Part shown: piece by piece, positions 26,883 to 34,426 of the stretch
Position numbering within the stretch: the stretch's first letter is position 1
Layout of the letters: every line of letters starts with the position of its first letter
Assembly (NCBI GenBank): GCA_036376245.1
Contig: DASVAS010000004.1
Coordinates: forward strand, 62,001 to 126,000
Reading direction: 5' to 3'
Length of the DNA stretch: 64,000 nucleotides
Source of the DNA: DATARR01 sp036376245
Lineage (GTDB): Bacteria; Acidobacteriota; Thermoanaerobaculia; Multivoradales; UBA5704
Notes under the pieces: model-generated
What the model was told of the DNA's origin: nothing
Database searches by the model: none
The model's input: only the letters and a program-made list of their open reading frames with translations
Made by a program: the position numbers and the translations under genes

Positions 26883-26911
26883 AGGCCCCTTTTTGTTAGC
26901 TAAAGGGGCCT
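26883..26911 (-). terminator. Terminator of parC, possibly shared with the RT operon
   Basis: AGGCCCCTTT (26883-26892) and AAAGGGGCCT (26902-26911) form a perfect 10-bp stem with a 9-nt loop. On the minus strand it is followed by TGTTTTC, giving an intrinsic terminator downstream of parC. It also lies 72 nt after the RT-operon stop. The heptamer TGTTAGC occurs both in the loop and 30 bp to the left (26864-26870). Confidence 0.75.
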
Positions 26912-26932
26912 GAATCGAAAGAAGGCCGTTGC

Positions 26933-29206
26933 TCACGCGATCTCCAACCCCCCCACGTTCTGGAATCCCCGCGGCAGCTTGTTCCCGCGCAGAGCCCGGT
27001 TGCCCGCGAAGGCCTGCCACTCGGAGGGCTTCAGGTTGAGGTAGCGCTTGCCGGCGTGGACGATCAGGTTCGCTCCCTCCGGCAGGATGGCGCAGGCCGT
27101 CAGCGACTCCTTCGGTCCCTTCGCGGGCAGGCTCACGATCTTCACGCCCTTGCCCTTGGGTAGGAGCGGCAGGTCCTTGAGCGGGAAGATCAGCATCCGG
27201 CCGCCGTCGGTGGCGGCCACGAGGCGGTCGGTCTCCAGGTTCTGGACGCGCAGGGGCGTCAGGACCTTGGCCCCGGGACTCAGGGTGAGAACCGCCTTGC
27301 CGGCGCGGTTGCGGGCCTGGAGGTCCCCCAGCTTCACGATGAAGCCGTAGCCGGTGCTGCTGGCCAGGAAGTAGAGGTCTTCCTCGCCGCCGATCAGCAC
27401 GCCCACGAAGCTCGCTCCCGGCGGCGGCGCGAGATGGCTGGAGAGCGGCTCGCCCTGGCCGCGCGCCGAGGGCAGCCCGTGCGACGGCAGGGCGTAGGAA
27501 CGGCCCGTCGAATCCAGGAAGACCGCGAGCTGGTTGCTCCGCCCCCGGGCCGCCATCAGGAAGCCATCCCCTGCCTTGTAGGAAAGCTCCTTGGGATCGA
27601 GCTCGTGACCCTTGCCGGAGCGCACCCAGCCCTTCTCGGAGAGCACGACGGTGATCGGCTCGGTGGGGATCAGCGCGGTCTCGTCCATGGCCCGGGCCGC
27701 CTCGCGCTCGACGATGGGCGAGCGGCGGGCGTCGCCGAACTCCTTGGCGTCGGCCACCAGCTCGTCCCGCACCTTGCGCCGCAGCTTGGTCTCGGACTTC
27801 AGGAGCTGGTCCAGGGTGTCCCGCTCCTTCATGAGCTTGTCCTGCTCGCCCCGGATCTCCATCTCTTCGAGCTTGGCGAGATGGCGCAGCTTCAGCTCCA
27901 GGATCGCCTCGGCCTGCGTGTCGGTGAGGCGGAAGCGCTTGATGAGCTTCGCCTTGGGATCGTCCTCGGTGCGGATGATGCGGATCACCTCGTCGATGTT
28001 GAGGTAGGCGACGAGGTAGCCCTCGAGGATGTGCAGGCGCGCCAGGACCTTGTCGTAGCGGAACTGGAGCCGCTTCCGTACGGTCTCGACGCGGAAGCGG
28101 AGCCATTCCGTGATCAATTCCCGCAGGTTGAACTGCCGCGGCCGGCCGTCGAGGCCGATCATCGTCAGGTTCACCCGGTAGGTGCGCTCCAGGTCCGTGG
28201 TGGCGAAGAGGTGGGCCATGAGGCCTTCCACGTCCACGCGGTTGGAGCGCGGCGCGATCACGATGCGGGTCGGATTTTCGTGGTCGGACTCGTCCCGCAG
28301 GTCCTCCACCATCGGCAGCTTCTTGGCGTTCATCTGCGCCGCGATCTGCGCCATCACTTTGCTGCCCGAAACCTGATAGGGAAGCGCGGTGATCACGACC
28401 TCGCCGTCTTCCAGCTCGAAGGCGGCCCGCATGCGGATCGATCCCGCGCCGCTTTCATAGATCTTCCGGATTTCCGCCTGGGTGCTGATGATCTCGGCGT
28501 CGGTGGGGAAATCGGGACCCAGGATGGCGCTGTACAGCTCCTCGTCCGGCGCTTTCGGATCTTCCAGCAGGCGGATGCAGGCGGTGACGACCTCGCCCAT
28601 GTTGTGCGGCGGGATGTCCGTCGCCATGCCGACCGCGATGCCGGACGCGCCGTTCAGCAGGACGTGCGGCAGGCGCGACGGCAGCAGCTTCGGCTCCTGC
28701 AGGGTACCGTCGAAGTTGGGGCCCCACTCGACGGTGCCCTGTTCGAGCTCGGAGAGGAGCGTCTGCGAGAAACGCGTGAGCCTTGCCTCGGTGTAGCGCA
28801 TGGCCGCGAACGACTTGGGATCGTCCTGCGAGCCCCAGTTGCCTTGCCCGTCGATCAGCGGATGGCGCAGGCTGAACGGTTGCGCCATGAGGACCATCGC
28901 CTCGTAGCACGCGGTGTCGCCGTGCGGGTGATATTTGCCGAGCACGTCGCCCACGGTGCGCGCCGACTTCTTGAATTTCGCGTTGGCCGAGAGCCCCAGC
29001 TCGGACATCGCGTAGATGATCCGCCGCTGGACGGGCTTCAGGCCGTCCGCGAGATGGGGCAGGGCGCGGTCGAGGATGACGTACATCGAATAGTTGAGGT
29101 ACGCATCCTGGGTGAAGCGGGCGAGCGGCTGCCGTTCGACCTCGGCGTACGAGGGCTGGAACAGCGGCGCGGAACCGTTGCTTTTCTTGCGGGATGTTCT
29201 GGGCAT
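26933..29206 (-). CDS. parC: DNA topoisomerase IV subunit A
   Basis: 757 residues from ATG 29206. Catalytic Tyr138 lies in FAAMRYTEARL. The quinolone-resistance region reads GKYHPHGDTACYEAMV (90-105), with Thr where E. coli ParC has Ser80. The C-terminal part holds beta-pinwheel repeats (VGVLIGGEEDLYFLASSTGYGFIVK and similar). Together with ParE it decatenates daughter chromosomes. It begins 5 nt after the stop of a PIN toxin gene and has only a weak ribosome site, so it may be translated by re-initiation. Confidence 0.95.
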   Translation of the reverse strand: MPRTSRKKSNGSAPLFQPSYAEVERQPLARFTQDAYLNYSMYVILDRALPHLADGLKPVQRRIIYAMSELGLSANAKFKKSARTVGDVLGKYHPHGDTACYEAMVLMAQPFSLRHPLIDGQGNWGSQDDPKSFAAMRYTEARLTRFSQTLLSELEQGTVEWGPNFDGTLQEPKLLPSRLPHVLLNGASGIAVGMATDIPPHNMGEVVTACIRLLEDPKAPDEELYSAILGPDFPTDAEIISTQAEIRKIYESGAGSIRMRAAFELEDGEVVITALPYQVSGSKVMAQIAAQMNAKKLPMVEDLRDESDHENPTRIVIAPRSNRVDVEGLMAHLFATTDLERTYRVNLTMIGLDGRPRQFNLRELITEWLRFRVETVRKRLQFRYDKVLARLHILEGYLVAYLNIDEVIRIIRTEDDPKAKLIKRFRLTDTQAEAILELKLRHLAKLEEMEIRGEQDKLMKERDTLDQLLKSETKLRRKVRDELVADAKEFGDARRSPIVEREAARAMDETALIPTEPITVVLSEKGWVRSGKGHELDPKELSYKAGDGFLMAARGRSNQLAVFLDSTGRSYALPSHGLPSARGQGEPLSSHLAPPPGASFVGVLIGGEEDLYFLASSTGYGFIVKLGDLQARNRAGKAVLTLSPGAKVLTPLRVQNLETDRLVAATDGGRMLIFPLKDLPLLPKGKGVKIVSLPAKGPKESLTACAILPEGANLIVHAGKRYLNLKPSEWQAFAGNRALRGNKLPRGFQNVGGLEIA

Positions 29207-29211
29207 AGATC

Positions 29212-29622
29212 TCAAGTCAGAGCGGGGACGGCTTTGAACCCCGCAAGGCGGAAGTGCCGATCAAAGGTAAAAGCTCTGTCGATCCCATGAGTGCGCATCA
29301 GTGCGAAGGAAACGCAATCGGTGAAGTTCACCTCTTGATCGGCGTACTTCTCCAGGAAATCCAAGGCGAGAATCTCATGGTCCTCTGAGGGCCTGAGGAT
29401 CAGGACGACCCGAGACTGATAGATCCGACGGGCTTTGTCTGCCGCAAATGCATAGCCCGCTCTACGGGCTAATATCGTGAAAGCCTCATCCAAGACAAAG
29501 TTGCTTGTGATGAAGTGTTCTCGAGAGCGGGTCAACTCATCCCAAATCCGCACCGCGGCGGAATGGTACTGGTCCCGCTGGAAGTAACGGCCGACGATTG
29601 CGCCTGTATCAATGAAAATCAA
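29212..29622 (-). CDS. PIN-domain toxin located between parE and parC
   Basis: 136 residues. PIN residues are visible: MIFIDTGAIVGRYF (Asp5), a Glu in NFVLDEAFTILARR, and late Asp residues in VNFTDCVSFALM and FTFDRHF. The start overlaps the antitoxin stop as ATGA. It is expected to be an RNase restrained by the 29619 antitoxin. Its stop lies 5 nt before parC, so expression of parC is probably coupled to it. Confidence 0.87.
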   Translation of the reverse strand: MIFIDTGAIVGRYFQRDQYHSAAVRIWDELTRSREHFITSNFVLDEAFTILARRAGYAFAADKARRIYQSRVVLILRPSEDHEILALDFLEKYADQEVNFTDCVSFALMRTHGIDRAFTFDRHFRLAGFKAVPALT

Positions 29623-29858
29623 TCTTTGCTTCCGTAGAGATAGTCGTCAAGGTTTTCAACAAGATCGGGAGGTGTCGGCCCATCATAGACTTCCCGATCG
29701 GAGAGGAAGGGATCATTCTCCCAGGAGACCCCAATCCTGCTTAGGCGTAGCTCGAGGCTTTCCCGGACCAGCTCATCGAGCGAGATCCCCATGCTCTCCG
29801 CTGAGCTCTCTGCCAGCTCCATGAGTTTTTCGGGTAGATGAATTCTTGTGCTGGTCAT
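29619..29858 (-). CDS. Antitoxin of the PIN pair (ribbon-helix-helix type)
   Basis: 79 residues from ATG 29858, preceded by AAGGAG. The N-terminus TSTRIHLPEKLMELAESSAESMGISLDELVRE-like pattern (strand, helix, turn, helix) fits ribbon-helix-helix DNA binding. The acidic C-terminus (PPDLVENLDDYLYGSKD) would neutralise the PIN toxin. It lies 47 nt downstream of the parE stop. Confidence 0.8.
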   Translation of the reverse strand: MTSTRIHLPEKLMELAESSAESMGISLDELVRESLELRLSRIGVSWENDPFLSDREVYDGPTPPDLVENLDDYLYGSKD

Positions 29859-29905
29859 GCGCGTTCTCCTTGAACATCCAGGGGAATGGTAGCACCGGGC
29901 ACCAC

Positions 29906-31822
29906 CTACACCTCCACCTCGGCCCGGTTGCCTTCCTTCATCAGCCATTCCTTGCGATCGCCGGCGCGGGCCTTGGCGAGGAGCATATCGATAGTCTTCT
30001 CGGTCTTCTCGGAATCGTCGGCGCCGTCTTCATTCTCCAGGGTGAGCTGGACGAGGCGCCGGGTCTCGCGGGCCATGGTGGTCTCGCGGAGCTGGAGGGG
30101 GTTCATCTCGCCCAGGCCCTTGAAACGCTGGACGTTGGGCTTGCCCTTCTTCCCCTCAGCCTCGATGCGGTCGAGGATCCCTTTCTTCTCCCGCTCGTCG
30201 AGGGCGTAGTAGACCTCCTTGCCCACGTCGATGCGGTAGAGGGGCGGCATGGCGACGTAGACGCGACCGTCCTGCACCAGCTTGCGGAAATGGCGGACGA
30301 AGAGGGCGCAGAGCAGCGTCGCGATGTGAGCGCCGTCGGAGTCGGCGTCGGCCAGGATGCAGACCTTGCCGTAACGCAGGCCGTCCACGTTGCTGGAGCC
30401 GGGATCGACTCCCAGCGCCACGGCGATGTCATGGACCTCCTGGGAGGCGAGCACCTCGGAGGGGTCCACCTCCCAGGTGTTGAGGATCTTGCCGCGCAGG
30501 GGGAGGATGGCCTGGAACTCCTTGCTGCGCGCCTGCTTGGCCGAGCCGCCGGCCGAGTCGCCTTCCACCAGGAACAGCTCGGTCAGGCCGAGGTCCTGGC
30601 TCGTGCAGTCGGCGAGCTTGCCGGGCAGGGCGGGACCCGAGGTCACCGTCTTCCGCTTCACCTGCTTGCCCGAGCGCAGGCGCGTCTGGGCGCTGTCGAT
30701 GGCGAGGCGGGCGATGCGCTCGGCGTCGGCCGTGTGGTGGTTGAGCCAGAGGGCGAAGGAGTCCTTGGTGACGCCGGAGACGAAGGCCGCCGCCTCGCGG
30801 GAGGAGAGGCGCTCCTTGGTCTGGCCCGTGAACTGCGGCTCTTTCATCCGCAGCGAGAGCACGTAGCAGCAGCGGGCCCAGACGTCCTCCGGCGCAAGCT
30901 TGACGCCCCGGGGCAGCAGATCGCGGAACTCGCAGAACTCGCGGATGGCGTCCGTGAGCCCCGAGCGGAAGCCGTTGACGTGCGTGCCGCCCTGGTTGGT
31001 CGGGATCAGGTTGACGTAGCTCTCGGCCACGACGTCCGAGGAGTCCTCCTCCTCGCCGAGCCAGCAGAGCGCCCAGTCCACCTCCTCGTCCTGGCCCCGG
31101 AAGTGGCCGATGAACGGATCGTCGGGCACGGTCTGGCAGCCTTCGAGCTCGGCCACCAGGTAGTCCCGCAGACCGTCCTCGTAGAACCACTCCTCGCTCT
31201 CCTCGGGCTGCTCCTCGTGGACGAAGCGGATGCGCAGCTTCGGGCAGAGGACGGCCTTGGCCCGCAGCAGGTGCTTGAGCTTCGACACGCTGAACTTGGG
31301 CGAGTCGAAGAACTTCGGATCGGGCCAGAAGCGGACGGTGGTGCCGGTGTTGCGCATGCCCACCGAGTTGATCACCTTCAGGCTGGAGGTCTTAGCCCCG
31401 TCCGCGAAGGCCATGTGGTGCTCCTGGCCACCGCGCTTGACCCAGACTTCCAGCTTGGAGGAGAGGGCGTTGACCACCGACACGCCGACGCCGTGGAGGC
31501 CGCCGGAGAAGCGGTAGCTCTTGTCCGAGAACTTGGCGCCCGAGTGCAGGCGGGTGAGGATCACCTCGACTCCGGGCACTTTCTCGCCCTTATGGATGTC
31601 CACCGGCATGCCGCGGCCGTTGTCGGCCACGGAGAGGGAGCCGTCGTCGTGCAGGGTGACGACGATGTCGTTGGCGTGGCCGGCGACGGCCTCGTCCACG
31701 GAGTTGTCGACGACCTCCTGCGCCAGGTGGTCGGGGCGGTCGGTGAAGGTGTACATGCCGGGGCGCTTGCGCACCGGCTCGAGCCCGGTCAGGACTTCAA
31801 TGGAGGACGCGTCGTAGGCCAT
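29906..31822 (-). CDS. parE: DNA topoisomerase IV subunit B
   Basis: 638 residues from ATG 31822, with GGGAGAACC upstream. GHKL ATPase motifs are DNSVDEA, DNGRGMPV and GGLHGVGVSVVNALS. The Toprim domain has LVEGDSAGGSAKQARS and ADADSDGAHIATLL, and the C-terminus has RFKGLGEMNPLQL. It is the ATPase partner of ParC and heads the parE-antitoxin-toxin-parC transcript. The size and the lack of an E. coli-GyrB-type insertion support ParE over GyrB. Confidence 0.93.
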   Translation of the reverse strand: MAYDASSIEVLTGLEPVRKRPGMYTFTDRPDHLAQEVVDNSVDEAVAGHANDIVVTLHDDGSLSVADNGRGMPVDIHKGEKVPGVEVILTRLHSGAKFSDKSYRFSGGLHGVGVSVVNALSSKLEVWVKRGGQEHHMAFADGAKTSSLKVINSVGMRNTGTTVRFWPDPKFFDSPKFSVSKLKHLLRAKAVLCPKLRIRFVHEEQPEESEEWFYEDGLRDYLVAELEGCQTVPDDPFIGHFRGQDEEVDWALCWLGEEEDSSDVVAESYVNLIPTNQGGTHVNGFRSGLTDAIREFCEFRDLLPRGVKLAPEDVWARCCYVLSLRMKEPQFTGQTKERLSSREAAAFVSGVTKDSFALWLNHHTADAERIARLAIDSAQTRLRSGKQVKRKTVTSGPALPGKLADCTSQDLGLTELFLVEGDSAGGSAKQARSKEFQAILPLRGKILNTWEVDPSEVLASQEVHDIAVALGVDPGSSNVDGLRYGKVCILADADSDGAHIATLLCALFVRHFRKLVQDGRVYVAMPPLYRIDVGKEVYYALDEREKKGILDRIEAEGKKGKPNVQRFKGLGEMNPLQLRETTMARETRRLVQLTLENEDGADDSEKTEKTIDMLLAKARAGDRKEWLMKEGNRAEVEV

Positions 31823-31902
31823 GGTTCTCCCGTTTCGGACGCGTAATGATAGCGGACGCGTCAAGTCCTGAATCCGATGCCGGACTCCTTTGGAATTCTC
31901 GC

Positions 31903-31931
31903 TTGACGCGACCGCAACGCGATGATAGTCT
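31903..31931 (+). promoter_or_regulatory. Sigma-70-type promoter with a palindrome over the -10 box
   Basis: TTGACG (31903-31908), a 17-bp spacer and TAGTCT (31926-31931). The -10 lies inside the 11-bp palindrome GATAGTCTATC (31924-31934 region), a possible operator for a repressor. The promoter faces the DUF1579 gene that starts at 32003. Confidence 0.6.
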
Positions 31932-32002
31932 ATCGTAAGTCAGGCGTAACGCAAGCCGCTCCGCAGTTCCTGTTGTAGTCACCTCAACGAAGGAGGAGAA
32001 GG

Positions 32003-32596
32003 ATGAAAGCCCAGAAGATCGCCGTTGTCCTGTCTCTGCTCGCGCTGTGCCCGGTGTTCGCCCAGGAGAAGCCCGCCGCCCCTCCCATGGGCGGACCCGA
32101 GATGGAAGCCATGATGAAGGCCATAAGTCCGGGCGACAACCACAAGCACCTCGCATGGTACGCGGGAGACTGGACCTTCACCAACAAGATGTGGATGGAC
32201 CCGAGCCAGCCGCCGATGGAGTCCACGGGTACGATGAAGGGCGAGCTCGTTCTCGGTGGCCGCTACGTCCAGACCCACTGGCAGGGCAGCATGATGGGCA
32301 TGCCCTTCGAAGGCCGGGGCACGGATGGTTACGACAACCTGAAGAAGGAGTATGTCAGCTCCTGGGTGGACAACATGGGAACCGGCATCCTGCTCTCGAC
32401 CGGCACCTGCGAGAACGGCGGCAAGAAGTGCATGATGAAGGGCGACATGATCGATCCCATGACGGGCAAGCCGGGCTATATGCGCTCCGTCACCACCTGG
32501 ACCGACCAGAACAGCTTCACGATGGAGATGTACGGGGCGGGAGGGGACGGCAAGGAAGTGAAGATGATGGAGATCGTGGCTAAGCGGAAGGGCTGA
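32003..32596 (+). CDS. Secreted DUF1579 family protein
   Basis: 197 residues with a signal peptide (MKAQKIAVVLSLLALCPVFAQ) and a strong AGGAGGAG site. The mature part has the DUF1579 pattern: HLAWYAGDWTF, GELVLGGRYVQTHWQG and DGYDNLKKEYVSSWVDNMGTGI. It is Met-rich. DUF1579 proteins are secreted lipocalin-like domains of unknown role. Its last 17 nt overlap the end of the convergent hemW gene. Confidence 0.88.
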   Translation: MKAQKIAVVLSLLALCPVFAQEKPAAPPMGGPEMEAMMKAISPGDNHKHLAWYAGDWTFTNKMWMDPSQPPMESTGTMKGELVLGGRYVQTHWQGSMMGMPFEGRGTDGYDNLKKEYVSSWVDNMGTGILLSTGTCENGGKKCMMKGDMIDPMTGKPGYMRSVTTWTDQNSFTMEMYGAGGDGKEVKMMEIVAKRKG

Positions 32597-33749
32597 TCTC
32601 AAAGGAGCGCGCCAGCGAGTCGGTGACGGCGAGCCCCGAAAGCGTCGGAACCAGAGCCGTTCCGATCCTTTCCAGAAGACCCTGCGAAACGAGCCGCTCG
32701 ACCAGCGGCTCGTTTCCTTTCATTAGGTTTACTCCGTAGCGTTCCCGATACACATCCAGATCGATTCCGTCCACGGTCCGCAGCCCGAGCATCAGGGCTT
32801 CGAGGGCGAGATCGTCGCGCGTCAGCTCTTCGCTACCCGCGACAGGCCGCTCCCCGGTTTCGATCCTCATCTCGTACGGTTTCAGTTTCTTTTCGTTCCA
32901 CCATCGGCGGTCTCCAGAGAAGGAATGAGCGGATGGGCCGAGGCCGAGATAAGGAACGTGATGCCAATACTTCTGATTATGCCGCGAGCGGTGTTCCGGC
33001 GATCGTGCGAAGTTCGAGACCTCGTAGCCCGGAATGCCATGATCCCGGAGGTATTCGTGCGTGAATAGGAAGATCTCTCCCTGAGCCTCCTCCGGCAGCT
33101 CGGTCATCTTGCCCCGCGCGAGCCGGAACCCGAAAGGCGTCCCTTCATGAACCGTGAGCTGATAGCAGGAGATGTGATCCGGCTGGAGCGCGACGGCCTC
33201 TTCCAGGGTGCGCCGCCAGATCTCGAACGGCTGGTCGGGCAATCCATAGATGAGATCGATCGAGATCGTTTCAAAGCCCGCCTCGCGGGCGATCTCCACG
33301 CTGCGCCGTGCCTCCTCCGGGGTGTGACGGCGGCCGAGGAACCGCAGAGCTTCAGCGTCGAACGATTGAATCCCCAAAGATAGAAAACGGACTCCAAGAT
33401 CACGCCATGCTTGTACGTTCTCGCTGGTGACGTCCTCTGGATTGGCCTCGAAATGTATCCAGGCGTCGTCCTGGATCGAAAGGTTTACGCTGAGGGCGTC
33501 CAGGATGCGGGCGAGGTCGTCCGGGCTCAACGCGGAAGGCGTGCCACCGCCGAAGTAGATCGTGTCGATGGATTCAAAGGCGTGGCGATCAGGAGACCAG
33601 AGGGAGATCTCCGAAAGGAGATGATCCGTGAAACGCTTCCGCTTCTCCGGCCCGCCGGTCAGGACCGCGAAGTCGCAGTAGGGACAGATGGCGGAGCAGA
33701 AAGGGATGTGGAGGTAGAGGCCGGGACGAGCCTGAGATGTTACGACCAA
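32580..33749 (-). CDS. hemW: Radical SAM haem chaperone HemW
   Basis: 389 residues if it starts at TTG 33749. The radical SAM cluster motif is C18-x3-C22-x2-C25 in HIPFCSAICPYCDF. Family blocks are YFGGGTPSAL, IHFEANPEDV, LSLGIQSFDAEALRFLGR, SIDLIYGLPDQ and YLGLGPSAHSF. HemW loads haem into respiratory proteins. The CxxxCxxC-xF ending without an extra Cys favours HemW over HemN oxidase. The start is uncertain: no ribosome site is clear, and the 5' end overlaps the DUF5615 gene by 10 nt. Confidence 0.9.
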   Translation of the reverse strand: MVVTSQARPGLYLHIPFCSAICPYCDFAVLTGGPEKRKRFTDHLLSEISLWSPDRHAFESIDTIYFGGGTPSALSPDDLARILDALSVNLSIQDDAWIHFEANPEDVTSENVQAWRDLGVRFLSLGIQSFDAEALRFLGRRHTPEEARRSVEIAREAGFETISIDLIYGLPDQPFEIWRRTLEEAVALQPDHISCYQLTVHEGTPFGFRLARGKMTELPEEAQGEIFLFTHEYLRDHGIPGYEVSNFARSPEHRSRHNQKYWHHVPYLGLGPSAHSFSGDRRWWNEKKLKPYEMRIETGERPVAGSEELTRDDLALEALMLGLRTVDGIDLDVYRERYGVNLMKGNEPLVERLVSQGLLERIGTALVPTLSGLAVTDSLARSFEISPSA

Positions 33750-34096
33750 GAGCTGAGGAATTCCAAACGATTTTTCATTTGCTCGGCCGACAGCGAAGAG
33801 GCAAGGTGCATAACGCGCCGGAGCTGCTCGCCCACTGAGTAGCGTTGCTGAGGAACCAGGAGGATTCCCGAATGGGACCGTCCGCTGTCCATGAATTCCC
33901 AATGCAGACGGTGAAAGTCGCCGACATTATTGGTGTAGGGGACTCTCTCATGGGCGGCAGCATACTCAAGTTGCTCGAGATCGGAATACCCTGACCTATC
34001 CGCATCGAGGACGCTCTCTACATCGAGCCCACGTGTCCGCAAGGCAAGAAGGAGTGCCCGCTCCATCGTGTCCTCATCCAAATAGAGGCGGATCAT
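33740..34096 (-). CDS. DUF5615 PIN-like toxin
   Basis: 118 residues. The N-terminus MIRLYLDEDTMERALLLALRTRGLDVESVLDA and the later YTNNVGDFHRLHWEF fit the DUF5615 (PIN-like) fold, with Asp residues near the start (LDEDT) and in GDFH. It normally pairs with DUF433, as here. Its start overlaps the antitoxin stop as ATGA, and its stop overlaps the probable hemW start. Confidence 0.83.
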   Translation of the reverse strand: MIRLYLDEDTMERALLLALRTRGLDVESVLDADRSGYSDLEQLEYAAAHERVPYTNNVGDFHRLHWEFMDSGRSHSGILLVPQQRYSVGEQLRRVMHLASSLSAEQMKNRLEFLSSWS

Positions 34097-34389
34097 GATC
34101 CTTGGCTGCGGTGCTCGTGCTTGCTGGCCAACTGATCATAGAGCCGGTCTTCCGCTGCGAGATCTTCTTCGATCTCCTCCCGGTTCGCGTGATAGTAGGT
34201 GAGAGCCGCATAGACCTGAGCCAGCGACAAGTGTCCGTAACTGTCGGCGATCTCTTCAGGGGTCAATCCGCGCTTGTACCGGGCTACGACACTGCGGACG
34301 GAAACGCCGGTCCCTGCAAGGATAGGTCGGTCTCCCCGGACCTCGGGTTTTCGCACGATGAGCTCGCCGATATCGTGGATGACAGCCAT
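34093..34389 (-). CDS. DUF433 antitoxin
   Basis: 98 residues from ATG 34389, with AGGAG upstream. The DUF433 signature is IVRKPEVRGDRPILAGTGVSVRSVVARYKRGLTPEEIADSYGHLSLAQVYAALTYY-like across residues about 10-70, a helix-turn-helix-like fold. It is acidic at the C-terminus. It is the first gene of a likely DUF433-DUF5615-hemW transcript. Confidence 0.85.
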   Translation of the reverse strand: MAVIHDIGELIVRKPEVRGDRPILAGTGVSVRSVVARYKRGLTPEEIADSYGHLSLAQVYAALTYYHANREEIEEDLAAEDRLYDQLASKHEHRSQGS

Positions 34390-34426
34390 GGGTTGTTCTC
34401 CTGCTGAGGAGTCTAACACCTTCTGC

